64,000 nucleotides of DNA from Pontederia crassipes (GCA_030549335.1 CM060196.1:17008501-17072500), one strand, 5' to 3'; positions 1 through 11,436 are shown, counted from the stretch's first letter. Translations and numbers: made by a program. Notes: generated by a model from the letters alone, not told the origin.

Positions 1-1092
1 AAGGAAGTTTGGAAGGAGAGCTTGACATTTGGCAAAAGTAGAAAGTGGCAAGTGTCCTTAAGAATTATAATTAATTAGAATATTATTTTGATGAAAAAAT
101 TATTTGTCACTCATTTTTTAAATCAGTTATAGATAACTAATTAGGATATTAGTATATATATTATAATATTATTAAAGATACATTCTACAGTTATTTCTGA
201 AATTATTTATAAAACGCTATAATTATATTTCTGAAAAAATTATATAATATTATATTTTCTTCATAAAAATATAAATTATGCAATTATATAATTTGGCACG
301 TGGAGTTGTTATCGTATTATGAAGTTAGTTAGCTACATAATAATTTTGAATATAATATATATCTTATCTTATATCTATATTATATTAATATTAATATAGT
401 ATAAGAATAAATATGAATGATATAATATGATGACATTTGGCCCCATGTGTAATAGATATAATTATTATATATATGATATAATAGATATATATTCATATTA
501 TCTCTAAGTTAATTATATCATCATTTTATATAATATGATGACATTTGGCCCCATGTGTCTTTTTATTTTTGAAAAAAAAATAACATATCTGAAATCATAT
601 ATGAATTGATATAGTAATTAGAATGTGGTAGAATATATCTGTTTCATAACCTACAAGTAATTTATCAATAATTAATAATTTGGCATGCCACGTGTATTCT
701 AATAAGGCTATTAATTTGTAAATATTTTTTAAAATGTTTAGTTATCAGAATTAGTTACAAGATTATTTTATTAGATAGTGTTCTATGTGTACGAACTAAT
801 TTAAATACATTTTTTGAATTGATGATTAGTTAGAAATTTGAATGGTTAATTAGTAAACCTCCTCTAGCAATTTAGACTTAATTAAAATATGAAGTAATTT
901 GTATATTTTCTAAAAAAAATAATGATTAGTTAATAGTAATTTTATTTCTTGCAAAAAGATAATTTATGATTTTATTAGAGTAGTGGATAATAACTATCCA
1001 TAACCGTCAAATAGATTATAAACTAAGTAGTATTACTTTATGTCTGTATACTATATTGAGGGAATAATAAGCATGAAGAAAATGATATTCTA
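1..1092. repeat. A+T-rich Helitron-like remnant
   Basis: No gene is visible. The first 40 bases (GGAAG...GGAAGGAGAG...TTGACA) resemble the 5' part of the Helitron that starts at 1093, so a second member of that family is probably cut by the left edge of the window. A 30-bp direct repeat (TATAATATGATG... with TTTGGCCCCATGTGT at its end) occurs at 421-450 and 529-558. The remainder is low-complexity TA-rich DNA. Confidence 0.4.
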
Positions 1093-3631
1093 TCTATATA
1101 TTATTAAAAGGAAGGTAGCATTGAAGGAGAGTGTGACAAATGTCTCTGTAAATTAATGGTATGTAAAAAAAATTCAGTCGCAAATATATAATGTATATAT
1201 ATGAGTTTATTATATATAAAAGTAATTGAATGTCAACAAAATCGTGCCCTCTTATTAGCAACCATTTCCACTATTTTCTGTGTATAATGCCACCCATTAG
1301 CCATCCTCTCCATCTTCGTAGCCATTGTTTCCACTTCTCATGCAATATAGATGGTTAGTTATTTAATAATTGTTTATTAATGGTAAAATAATAAAACATT
1401 GAACAGTTACATAGGGTGATTTATTCAACTAATCTACCATTCCCTATAAATAAGATTTCAATGGAACTCTATCCACAATCCATGGGGAGGATAAATATTT
1501 ATTCAATTCTCTTATTGTTATGTGTTGAAAGTCTTTAACTTTTGAGATTATCCTAATAAGTTATTATCTGATCCTGAGAGTCTAATTTATACCTTATTAA
1601 GAGTATACAGATATTTCTCTTTGTTGCACTGAAGTAAAAACATAATTATGTCATAATTTACATTAGTTATTTTTTAATTTTATTATCTATATTATCTTGC
1701 ACTACATAGTTTAGATTCTTTTAGATATATGCCATTATATTTTGTCATTCTCAATATTCTTAATTGTTTAGTTTGTTATAGTATCTTTATTTAAATTATC
1801 TCTTCATATTGTTTAAATTAATTTTGGATGCAATTAGTGAAGGCGAGGTGCAATTATGGCAACCAATAAATATCACGGTGAGAATTAATAACTTGCTTAC
1901 AATAAATATTATATTTAAATCATATTACAATATGAAATGGAAATTTTACTTCTATTGGGTTTTTTTAAATACATATTTGTGATAGAACCATTTGTTTATT
2001 GTCACATTTTGTTTTTTTATCTATATTTGTTATTTTTCTATTATTAAAGATACTTACGTATAGACAAAAATATTATAGTAACTTCATATTTACCAATAAG
2101 TAAATGAAAAAAATTAATTTTTCACCATATATTTTTATGAGCACATTTTTTAGAAAAATAATATTTGCTTTAGAACTTCCTAGAGTAATCATAATATATA
2201 ATAATACGACTAGGTAATTATACATCCATTATTCTCGGTATGTCAATCTATTTTATCTTTTGCACATGTCTCTATATTTTATCATATCTCTGTTTATAAT
2301 TATAAATGGCTTAGTAGTTATAACCGACAGTTTGACATGTTATAAATATTGATGACCAAACAAACTTTATTTGCTCTCTCTCTCCTATTTTTATTGCAAT
2401 CAATTCTCTCTCTCTCTCCTATTTTTATTGCAATTAGTTTTCCCCCGTTGAGTTATGCAGAATAATATATCATTACAAGTTAGATCTCAATTTTAATGAA
2501 ATTTGCAATTTCGTAATTGGATTTTCATTTTGTAAAAATATTGATTAATTTAAACATACATATATTTAGAAGTTCTTTTACATTTTTTAGCAGCCTATTT
2601 TTTATTGTAAATTAATTGACTATAAATGCTTAACATTTATGAATTTATTTACTTTAAAATTTAATAATTGTCAGTTTGTACCAATTTCTATTTAATTTAT
2701 CACCATTTCCATTTCTGTTACTAGCTATTTTTGTATTATATTTTTAAATTATTTTGTTCCATTCCTCATGAAAATATATGTTTCATAAATTTTATTTTAT
2801 TTAGTTTTTATTCCATGAAAATTAATATACGTGCATAACTATATATCATGACAAATTTTTTATATATTCTAAGGGATTGATATATTGGAAATGGTGTTTG
2901 AAGAAGGAAAAATACATTACTCTCACTATGTTATAGATATTCTTATCCTTTTTTTATTTATCTTTGTGATACGGCAGGGACCGGATGATATAATATATTA
3001 TGTTGATATAAACACGGATAATTTATCATGCATTATTTTTGCATATATATAAAAGTTACTAGGCTCTGAAAGAAATTAAGATTTGTTAATTTTGAATTAT
3101 TATATTTTACACCGTTGAATCATACATCACTTTTGTAAGAAAAAATATATTACTTTATAAAACAATATTTGACAAATTAATCTAAAATAAAAGTTAGATT
3201 ACTTGCATCTGGACTCCGTTGAAAGGTTATAGTGATATCCATGACTTTACATGTTGCATGCAAAATTATATTTGAAGAATGAAAGATATATGATTCTCAC
3301 TATTTTACAGATATTCTTACCTTTATTTTTTTTTCTTTTTTACATGTCATGGCTTAATTGAGAGCATGGGATAAACATATTGGTTTACATTCAACTTTTA
3401 TATTAATTTTGATCATGTATTTTTTCACATATATTAATTATGTACGGGCAATTACTTAAGAAAATTAATGTTGATGAGAAGGAACTATTTGGTAATTATT
3501 TTATATACTTTTTTTCATTATTTAGTATGCTTTATTTATTGATAGTTGTATATTTTTATGATTAATATAAGTTTTAAATTTTTATATATTAAATTTAGTA
3601 TGCCCCGTGCATCGCACAGGTGTTACACTAG
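1093..3631 (+). mobile_element. Non-autonomous Helitron
   Basis: The left end reads TCTATATATTATTAAAAGG directly after an A at 1092. The right end holds a short hairpin (CCCCGTGC-atc-GCACAGG, about 3603-3620), then TGTTACACTAG, and is followed by T at 3632. A TC start, a 3' hairpin about 10 nt before CTAG, and insertion between A and T are the Helitron signature. The 2.5-kb interior is A+T-rich with no Rep/helicase reading frame, so it would depend on a helper. It includes a tandem TCTCTCTC...TTTTATTGCAAT duplication near 2376-2435. The 5' boundary is less certain than the 3' boundary, because another TC lies four bases upstream. Confidence 0.7.
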
Positions 3632-4084
3632 TTAATAAAAATAAGAGGGTAAAATGGAAAAGGTTGAGTGACATCAAGAATTAGAGGAGTAGCATTAAGG
3701 ACACTCTTGAAACATATAACAAATAAGTGTGTGGCATGGTGGCACATATCATCATTTGAATATTGAGATATCACGAGTTTGAATTTTATCAGTGAGTTTA
3801 TTTTTTCGTCCATGAACCTCTTTATGTATAAGAAAAAATGGATAAATCCTCATTTTTAGATGCTCTATTAAATTAATATATTTTGACTAATAAATTGATC
3901 GAACTAGTAGGAAAGTTGTGTTAAGGATATTTTTATGTTTCAAATATATATATATATATATTCTTTATTATAAAGATCTCGATCTTAATATATTTTTTAT
4001 ATTGTAAAGGTGGTATCTTCGTTCTCTATGCTCAAAATTTAAAATGTGTTGTCTGTGTAAGGGAGTGGGAACTGGGGAGGTGTG
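3632..4084. other. Intergenic spacer
   Basis: No gene seen. It contains a TA microsatellite at about 3943-3961. A stretch around 3733-3795 (GGCATGGTGG ... GAGTTTGAAT) faintly resembles the A and B boxes of a tRNA-derived SINE, but it is too degenerate to call. Confidence 0.4.
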
Positions 4085-4507
4085 TAGAGGTGTTCACCGA
4101 GTCGGTTGACCGGTGAATCGGATGATTTGAGTCGATGGGTTTCAAATTAGATACGGATTGAAAAATCCGAGTCGACCCCACTCGATCTTACGGTTTGATT
4201 TTTTGATTTTTTACTTAATTTTATTCCTACACTTGATTTAAAATTTTAAATATTAAAATAAAAATATTTTAATTATGAAAATAATGCTCAAATACCTAGA
4301 AAAAATATTTTATATTCTATAATAATTATTAACTAATTTTTATATTAAAATAAATATAAAAAGTAAGACAAAAAAAATATAAAATTAAAATAGGGTGGTA
4401 GGATCATGGTGAGCTGACAGCTCGACTCGAGGGTTGAATTTTTTATCCTAGAGCCTTGACTCGACCCGATCGGATCGGATCGAATTTGTTCACGAGTCAC
4501 AACCCTA
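4085..4507. mobile_element. Degenerate hAT MITE (TAGGGGTGTTCA family)
   Basis: The left end TAGAGGTGTTCACCGAGTCGG and the right end (GTTCACGAGTCACAACCCTA) are diverged versions of the terminal inverted repeats seen intact at 9341-9824 and 63343-63806. A G+C-rich CGGGTCGG-type subterminal zone brackets an A+T-rich core, as in the other two copies. The 8-bp flanks no longer match, so this is the oldest copy. Confidence 0.65.
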
Positions 4508-4863
4508 AATGAATTTAGTAGACAATGCAACAAACAAAAATAATTATTTTAAAAATGATGAATGCACTAATATATGATTATAGGTGAAATTATTAGCAGA
4601 ATTTTTTTTAATCCAAACTAAGGATCTGTTTGACTAAACTTATAAGTTAGTCAAAATGGTTTATAAACTGTGTCAGAATTTTCTTCAAGTTTAGTTTCGA
4701 AAAAAATTGGTAAATATTTATTTTACTTGCTTATAAGTAAAATAATAATAATTCGGAAATCCAACTTATTTTATTCTAGAAGACCCAACTTGTTTTATTG
4801 GAGAAGAAAAAGTCGATTGGTTTGAAAAACGTAAGTACATATATCACCAAAACAATATGAAAA
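4508..4863. repeat. Spacer with partial GTTTGGCTAAGCTTATAA MITE
   Basis: From about 4619 to 4830 the sequence (GGATCTGTTTGACTAAACTT ... and CTTATAAGTAAAATAA) matches the end regions of the MITE family at 19568-20061 and 28506-28915. Only one end is recognisable. The piece lies immediately upstream of the first L1-domain gene, so it may sit within its distal promoter. Confidence 0.5.
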
Positions 4864-4916
4864 ATGAAAATGGAGAAATCAGACATATTTCCAGTGGATT
4901 GGACTAATAATATTAT

Positions 4917-4957
4917 TGGGCCTTTTATAGCCAAGCGGCCTGACCGTAACCTAAAAC
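4917..4957 (+). promoter_or_regulatory. Site II and telo-box-like motifs of L1-domain gene A
   Basis: TGGGCC at 4917-4922 is a site II element and AACCTAAAAC at 4948-4957 is close to a telo box. The pair is typical of plant promoters of ribosome-biogenesis genes. Its position 36-76 bases before ATG 4993 argues that the open frame upstream of 4993 is promoter/5'UTR and not coding. The same two motifs precede the duplicate gene. Confidence 0.55.
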
Positions 4958-4992
4958 TGCCGCCTTTTCCATCTCTTTCCACGGCTCTGTCG

Positions 4993-6168
4993 ATGGCTCC
5001 TACTACTCCAGTGACGCCGCCGGCGATCGTACCAGTACGCCGGGAGTCCGTGTCCAAGGCCGTCGGCGCCCTACTCGACCACCTGCGCAAGAGCGCCGAG
5101 CAGCGCAAGGCGCAGCTTCTCGAAAACGACGATTTCCTCTACGTCGTCCTCACCCTCCGCCGCATCCCTGCCTCCTCCCGCACCAATCCCTACCTTCTCC
5201 CCCTCCCTCACCCCCTTTTCGCCTCCGACGTTTCGGACGACGCCGCTCCCTCCCTATGCCTCTTCCTCGACGATCGCCCCCATCGCGGCGGTCGCGCGCC
5301 ACTCCTGTCCCCCTCTGACGCCCTCGACCGCGCGCGCGCCCTCTCCCTCCCCATCGCCGAGGCCATCGGCCTATCCTCCATCCGTGCCGACTACCGCCCC
5401 TATGAAGCCCGCCGCCGCCTCTGCGACTCCCATGACCTGTTCCTTGCCGACCGTGCGATCCTCCACCTCCTCCCCCGCCTCATTGGGAAGCACTTTTTTT
5501 CTAAGAAGAAGATCCCCCTCGCCGTCGACCTCTCCCGCCCCGGCTGGCCTGAGCAAGTGCGCCGTTGTCTGTCCTCCGCCCCGCTGTACCTTCGCACTGG
5601 AACATGCTGCGCTGTGAGGGTCGGGAGGATGTCAATGGATGTTGAGTCCATCGTTGACAACGCCATGGCGGTGCTGGAGGGGGCCATGGGCTACATTCCT
5701 AAGAAATGGAGGAATGTGCGTTCTGTACACGTCAAGGCCGTGGATTCTGTTGCCCTGCCTATTTATCAGACCGTGCCAGAGATGCCGCTCAAGATTGATA
5801 CCCTGCCAATTCAAGTGGAGAAGAAGAAAAAGGATAAAACTGATGCCGAAGGGGAAGTTGTTAATGCTGATGGTGGTGAGAATGAGAAAGAAGAGAAAAA
5901 GACGAATGAATCATTTGGCAGGAAGAGGAAAAAAGAGGTTGGCAAAAAACAGAAGGGAACAAGGATACATGAAGTACTTCCTCACATTGATGAAGGAAAA
6001 GAAGGGTATCCTATTGGCATTGCGGAGAAAGAAGTGCTTGGAAATGAAGTGATAGATGAGGGCTTAGCTATTGGTGATGATGAAATAATGGAGGAAAAGA
6101 GTATGAAGAAGAAAAGCACCGGAAAGAAGGAGAAAGTTAAGAAGAAGAGCAAGAAAGCAAGTGCATAA
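4993..6168 (+). CDS. Ribosomal L1 domain-containing protein (RSL1D1-like), copy A
   Basis: The 391-residue product is recognised as a plant member of the L1p/L10e family related to human RSL1D1 and yeast Cic1/Utp30. These are nucleolar proteins that bind pre-60S or pre-ribosomal RNA. The L1 fold spans about residues 15-250: the N-terminal helix contains ESVSKAVGALLDHL, and KKIPLAVDLSRPGW, RTGTCCAVRVGRMSMD and KKWRNVRSVHVKAVDSVALP follow. After about residue 275 comes a charged low-complexity tail ending in KKKSKKASA, which suits a nucleolar basic tail. The frame is open back to 4864, but ATG 4993 is chosen because upstream residues are not conserved in the duplicate while homology starts at this Met, and because promoter motifs lie in between. 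The gene is intronless. G+C is very high in the first 600 nt and drops to ordinary values in the tail, a monocot-like gradient. Both duplicates are intact, so both may be expressed. Confidence 0.88.
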   Translation: MAPTTPVTPPAIVPVRRESVSKAVGALLDHLRKSAEQRKAQLLENDDFLYVVLTLRRIPASSRTNPYLLPLPHPLFASDVSDDAAPSLCLFLDDRPHRGGRAPLLSPSDALDRARALSLPIAEAIGLSSIRADYRPYEARRRLCDSHDLFLADRAILHLLPRLIGKHFFSKKKIPLAVDLSRPGWPEQVRRCLSSAPLYLRTGTCCAVRVGRMSMDVESIVDNAMAVLEGAMGYIPKKWRNVRSVHVKAVDSVALPIYQTVPEMPLKIDTLPIQVEKKKKDKTDAEGEVVNADGGENEKEEKKTNESFGRKRKKEVGKKQKGTRIHEVLPHIDEGKEGYPIGIAEKEVLGNEVIDEGLAIGDDEIMEEKSMKKKSTGKKEKVKKKSKKASA

Positions 6169-7158
6169 ACTTTAGTTGTAATCATGTAGACTCTAAGTGT
6201 TGTCTTCTATTTTTTATGATTTAGCAATATGGATTAGTTCAATTTTGCTGGCGAAATTAATGTATCACGTCGACTGGTCAATCTAATCTTGATATGTTAT
6301 AATGTGTTGTGTGTTTTAGCTTCAAAGTGCAGTTTGTCTTAGATATTGGTAATAGATGGTTTGAAACTTCATGGTGATTATTACTATCATTCATTTTGTA
6401 TCAGTCTGCTTCTTGCTCTGCGCATCAACCTAGTCAAGATAATCCTGCTTGAACATGAAATCCATGTGGAGAAACTATGGTTCCTTTTCATGCACAGAAT
6501 GCCACGATACCACATCTTGGAGATAATTCATTGTAGTCATTGTTGCATGTTAATCTGCCGGTAACAGGGCACCTGTAAATCAGGACAGTCCAGCTAAATG
6601 ATACCAGATGCTAAGTCTACGTTTTTTCTGTCACAGCAATTCTTATTTTCCCTTTTTATAATAAGTCCCATGGTATTTCTCTTCTGTATTTCGATACTTT
6701 TAACAGCTTCTGTTTATATTTTTCCTTTACTTTTGGCTGGAGCAATGCGGTTCATCCATGATCCTCTGTATTATTTTGTTCTTATCAGTTTATTCATCTA
6801 CAATAGTCAACCCTTTTGTTACATAGGATCTGAGAATGTGGTCTGAATGTTTTAACTTGACAGTTCTTTTGCTAGCTATACTGTGGGCATGTTCTATATT
6901 CGCCCCAAACTTTCGATGATCTAGTGTTGTCCTTTTTTATCATATGTCAGATTAAAAATGTGACTGATATACTCCTCAAAATAAATATGACCGATATAAT
7001 CCCTCAAAAGAAAAATGTGAGTGTGACTATACCGACAACTGCAGAGAGAAAAATGTTTCATGGTGGTTTTGAAATTGATTCCGGGCAAAAGTGACTTAAT
7101 CACAGAAGTATCAATGATGTAATTTAATTAATGCCATCTCTAAAATACTCTAATCCAG
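6169..7158 (+). other. 3' flank of L1-domain gene A
   Basis: Noncoding and moderately A+T-rich. Segments such as CTCTAAG, ATTTAGCAATATGGATTA and TCATGGTGGTTTTGAAATTG recur downstream of copy B (15106-16000), showing that the duplication extends past the stop codon. Short open frames here are not conserved between the copies. Confidence 0.6.
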
Positions 7159-7548
7159 GTGAAGCTGTAGCAGAAGGCCCTGGATTTATCATTTGGAAAG
7201 ATGAGTTACTCCGGATTCTGGAAAACATGTGCTGGAAAGAGGTGCATGCCCAATTACTGGTTATCCGATTCTGTTAACTTGCCTCTTATTATTTGTCTCA
7301 TAGCTGGAGTAATTCTTTGATGAGTTATCAGGTTCTATTTATGCAATGAAAGAACATTGAGCTAAATATTCTCTTAGTATGATATTCTGTATGACATATT
7401 GTGACAAAATTCTGTTGATTATTATCATGCTATTGGCCTAAAATTACACCAATATTTCAGTCCACTGGAGAATTTCTTCCATGAAGCTGTTGGCCATGAG
7501 TTAATTGCAGTCCAGCTTTTTTTATTTGGAAGGAGGATGGCTGACAAG
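7159..7548 (+). pseudogene. Exon-like remnants of an unrecognised gene, copy A
   Basis: Two blocks look like plant exons. The first, 7159-7259, follows ...TAATCCAG and translates to AVAEGPGFIIWKDELLRILE followed by NMCWKEVHAQLL, then GT. The second, 7461-7548, follows ...AATATTTCAG and translates to PLENFFHEAVGHELIAVQLF followed by LFGRRMADK, then GTATGC. The two phases do not join cleanly (block 1 ends on a complete codon, block 2 needs two bases carried over), so either the splice sites differ or the gene is decayed. The homologous stretch in copy B (about 15995-16320) has lost these frames. The family is not recognised. Downstream pieces probably belonging to the same gene lie near 12120-12680. 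Confidence 0.45.
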
Positions 7549-8334
7549 GTATGCTGTCGTCCATTTTTATTGACGTCTTTCTTTTTCTACAAGGTGTACA
7601 TGATAAGACATATGGACTTGTATTACATGCTCAGCAATGTATCTTCCACTCCCTAACATTGGACCTAGCAATACCAACCATGTTGTCCATGTAATTTCTT
7701 CTTTAAAGATGCAATCATTGCATTGAGCTGAAATGTCCCATAGAATGCTAGTGTCTCAGCTCGCTTTTGTTTGGATACATACACATGAACATCTGTCTTC
7801 CGTCCACTGAATCTAAATGTTCCCCAAGAAGCTGCTGCAGAACTCAACTCTAATCATCTGCACCCAAAATGAGCCCATACCTGATGAACAATAGAACAAC
7901 CAAAGAATAAATGATCTATGTCCTGCTCATCATGCAGCACACCCATTGCTCAACTATGATGCACTTACTTCTATTTGCTTTATTTTCTTCATATTGTAGC
8001 ATGCACAATAGCCTTTCTAATTGGTGCTAGATGCACATGTAGTTGATGATTTCTCCAATTAGTTTGCTTTGAATTTGCAATGGATTTTTTAGGGGAAATT
8101 TGCAATGTATGGCTTTCATAGTATGCGATATAATTGATAAGAGTGTTTCTTAGGAAAAAGATGTGCCATTGATAAAGGATGAATGAACGCATTCTTTCTG
8201 TGGAACATAATTATGAGAAAATGCATTTAATAATGAATAGGGAGATGGGCTTTTTGATAAAGAGAACCATTCCTATCTGTATAAGGATCGATGAGCTTCG
8301 AGCGTTTTGTTCGAGCGTTGTTGCATAACCTGGA
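7549..8334. other. Duplicated flank, copy A, before the LINE
   Basis: No gene seen. The right part (about 7975-8334) aligns with 16440-16840 of copy B, for example through TTGATAAAGGATGAATGAACG and TTGCATAACCTGGAAGCAGA. About 7560-7970 has no obvious match in copy B. Confidence 0.5.
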
Positions 8335-8399
8335 AGCAGATGTAGTTTTTTTATGGCAGAAAAAGATGGTCGACAATGTGTTGGCCACACACTTTATCT

Positions 8400-9340
8400 A
8401 TACACTAAAGCTTCAAATGACTATCAGTACATGTATGTATATTTAATCACAGAACCTGCCCCACTCCACAATCAAGTTTCTTCCCAAACCAACAATTCCG
8501 CATAAGCTCTCATTCCTGACTCCTGAGTATACAATCATTCAGTTACCCCCAAATGATATGTAGTAAATTGTGGCTTGCCTTGTAGATGAGACATATGTGC
8601 GAACACCTTGCACCACATTGTTGTCTCTCAATGATGTACAGAACCCTGTCTCAGATGTCATATGTAGTGTTTTGCAGCCATTGTCGACTACAAAGCCCTG
8701 GCCAACATGGTTGAACAGCAAGTGATGCACATCCTCAGTATTGTCCTCATAAAAGACATGAGGTGTATCAGACTGCGGTGCGTATACTCTTGTGAGTAAC
8801 TATACGTACCTTTACTCAAAAAAAATACGTACCTTTACTGGATCTGCAATTGCCATAGAAATCGATGACCAGTTCTCAAATGAATATCTCAGTTGATTAT
8901 TTGCCCAAGAGAGAGTATGTTGGTTGAACAATAAACTGTCCACTCCCCCAGATCCACCCATTCCATCTTGTGTGACCTGGTGCCTAAGTTACTTGTGCCA
9001 TCAATAAGGCTCAACAGTTGGAATCCAAGATCCTTCACTAGACTCGTCCCCAACCCCCATACCAACAGTCAGCAACTAAGAAGTGCCCATCAGAAGCAAT
9101 GTATATAACCTCAGATAGGCGGGCGATAAATACGCCATTTAGGGTCCAGTCATCCCCTCGAAGCTTAAAGTTACATGTAAGCCCTAACTGAGACTGAGAA
9201 GAATGACCGGAGTATATGCATAATTTTAGATGTCCTTGACTTGAATGTACTTCTACAACAAGTAAACACTGTCGATTTCCAAGGTAGGACTTGTCCATTG
9301 TAAATAAAGAAAACGGAACTCCAGGCTGGAAATAAGTTAG
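8400..9340 (-). pseudogene. Gene-like fragment within the LINE insertion, family unrecognised
   Basis: Minus-strand frames here look like decayed protein-coding sequence. 9298-9038 reads MDKSYLGNRQCLLVVEVHSS, then GDDWTLNGVFIARLSEVIYI, then ASDGHFLVADCWYGGW. About 8970-8850 carries SFENWSSISMAIADPVKV. 8730-8539 reads HHLLFNHVGQGFVVDNGCKT and ends YYISFGGN. They need frame changes to join. I do not recognise the family; the style recalls plant F-box-associated or DUF1618/DUF295-like proteins, but that is a guess. Being at the 3' end of the LINE and absent from copy B, it may have been carried in with the LINE. Confidence 0.4.
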
Positions 9341-9824
9341 TAGGGGTGTTCACCGGGTCGGGTCGACCGGTGAACCCGGAGGGTCGGGTCGGGTCGGTGG
9401 TGGTCGGGTTGGAAAATTCCAACCCGAGTTGACCCGACCCGACCCGATGACCCGGTTTTTTCTTTTTTTTTTAAAAAAATTTTAATTATTTTTTAGTTAA
9501 ATGTATAGTTTTATATCATTTAAAATCTAAAAAAATATGAAATAAATTATTTTAAATGTAGAAAAGTATATAAATATTTAAAACAATATTTTTGGTATTA
9601 AAAAATACTTTATTTTGTATTAAAAATAAAATAATAAATACTTTTTATATTAAAAAAATAAACGAAAAATTTTTAAAAAAAAAGAAAAAGGGTGGTCGGG
9701 TAACCCGACCACCCGACCCGTGAACAAACGCCTCGGTTCGGGTCGCAGCCAAAAAAAAAACCTGCGACCCGACCCGAGGCGTTTGTTCACGGGTCGGGTC
9801 AAACCCGACCCATGAACACCCCTA
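9341..9824. mobile_element. hAT MITE with 8-bp target-site duplication
   Basis: It starts TAGGGGTGTTCACCGGGTCG and ends CCCGACCCATGAACACCCCTA, giving imperfect terminal inverted repeats. The 8-bp duplication TAAGTTAG stands on both sides (9333-9340 and 9825-9832). Eight-base duplications and TAGGG-type termini are hAT features. The interior is A+T-rich with no open frame. Near the right end a 34-bp inverted repeat (9715-9748 and 9762-9795, one mismatch, joined by an A run) makes a strong extra hairpin not obvious in the copy at 63343. Confidence 0.88.
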
Positions 9825-9832
9825 TAAGTTAG

Positions 9833-10200
9833 GCCATTCATGAGTCTTGTCTGGCTTAATTTGGCATGGGTCTTCTTGACTTACTTTATCCAAATAGCTA
9901 GGCCATATTTTAAAAATAAGCTCATTTATGTAAATAGGCTTGGTATATTTATGAGTATTCTGGCTATGAGCTTGAATGGCAGCCTAAAAATTAACCTATT
10001 TATTAGAAAATATTAATTTACATCATAATATTATTTTTGTATCATTCTGTATAATTTAAAAAATTATTTAAAATTAAACAATTGAGCCTAATAAGCTAAC
10101 AAGCTAGCTCAAGTCTAGTAAAGTTAGTAAACCTTCTTTTTGGGCCTCAATGGCCACAAACTTGACTTGTTTAATATTTTTTTTTCTGCTAGGTTGGTCA
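9833..10200. repeat. Probable MITE-like filler inside the LINE
   Basis: A+T-rich sequence with repeated short phrases (AAGCTAACAAGCTAGCTCAAG, GGCCTCAATGGCC) interrupts the LINE homology between 9833 and about 10200. No clean termini were found. It may be the rest of an older element into which the hAT MITE inserted. Confidence 0.3.
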
Positions 10201-11039
10201 GTTTTATGTGTGAACCTGACCTGTCCTGGGTTATTGTGAGCCCTATGAGCCCCATATACCCAAGCCGTTACCCATAATTCGGCAAACTACTTAGATAGAA
10301 GGACCATGTTTACCTGTCATAGGATAAGAATGTCTAGCCCACCTTCCTCCCCCAGGTCACGTAAACCCTCCCATGCCATCAAAGCCGTTCTTAACCGCTT
10401 GATGTAATTTTCATATGCGTGAATAAAGCTGGGTGAATGCATCCTTTATCCCCTAAAAAAAAGAGCTTCCTGGCTGTTTCCAGAAAAATTCCCTTCGCAG
10501 CTGATCAATCCACTTCATCGGGTAACCCAAAAAATGGACATGCAATACACCAAAATGGGAAGTAAGTACTGATTTTACAAGAATATATCTCCCACTTCTC
10601 CAAAGAAGTCTAAACTTTCACCATCTAATCTGTTCTTCATCTTCTCCACCACTAGTGCTGCACCAAGTCCTTGACAGAAATGCTTAGTTGGACAGAGGGC
10701 AGGCTAGATAGGTAAAAGGTAACAGTGATTTTGTCATCTGCAGTGCCATTACACAATCTGTAGTTTCCTCCTCCATTCAAAATGGGATGAAAGAAGACTG
10801 CAGAAGTTAATTTAGATAGAAGACTAACTAGAAAAATTACCAAAATTATGTACTAATATTGCTACTCTTCTAGTTGCCTCCACCGTGCCTTTAGTTAAAA
10901 AATAACATATTATTTGCATATTGAACAATATGGGATTAGTGTTCAAACCTTGTATTAGAGAAAAATCTGATTGATTCGAGCTTGACATGTCAAAAGCCGC
11001 ATCGATGTCACATTCCTTGTGGTGACTAGCAGATGTAGT

Positions 11040-11436
11040 ACCGGGCATCTGACTTAGAAAGTGAACAGCATACCTTGAAATCTTGATTGTTCTTATTTCG
11101 GTTACATCAAATTCAACTGTTTGGACATCACGGCATTCTTATTGATCTCTTAAAGTATCCTTTTTGTTCAGACTTCAAGTTTATATCTCTACTAGATGGA
11201 TGGAAAATATTGACCTTATCTTTGTTGTATGTGTACTGAGATATCTTTAGTTTGACACCCAAAGCATAAGCTATATTGAAGTGTTATTATCTTTCATGTA
11301 ATTAATTATAGATTAATAACAAACTGAAAATAAATAACAAAACAAACATAGTTAATTTGCTGTAAGAATAGCAGGTTTATAACAACTACAACTTGTTTGA
11401 ATCATGATATATGATTTCCAATCAAGTAACAGAGTA
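11040..11436. other. Duplicated flank, copy A, between insertions
   Basis: Aligns with 16860-17520 of copy B, for example GAAATCTTGATT, GTTTGGACATCA and TTCTTATTGATCTCT. It carries the empty site (TTAATAACAAACTG, near 11314-11328) for the SINE present in copy B. Confidence 0.6.

Larger units (their letters stand above)
8347..11027 (-). mobile_element. 5'-truncated L1-type LINE insertion
   Basis: A 12-bp direct repeat AGCAGATGTAGT flanks the block at 8335-8346 and 11028-11039, and copy B has continuous sequence with no block at this place (about 16836-16860). On the plus strand the block begins with a T run, a poly(A) tail for a minus-strand element. Minus-strand translation around 10490-10600 gives SGRYILVKSVLTSHF followed by YPMKWIDQLRREFFW, the end of an L1-clade reverse transcriptase, and near 10340-10390 a GLRDLGEEGGLDIL-like segment. 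The catalytic half is missing (5' truncation), and stops and frameshifts are frequent. A hAT MITE (9341-9824) sits inside. The 3' portion (8347-9340) does not look like L1 coding sequence and is described separately. Confidence 0.75.

Noticed and set aside
3628-3813. 61-codon minus-strand frame over the Helitron end
   Set aside because: Overlaps the Helitron terminus and spacer, has no motif, and is a chance frame in A+T-rich DNA.
6346-6846. Two plus-strand open frames after L1-domain gene A
   Set aside because: Not conserved in the duplicate copy and no domain recognised.
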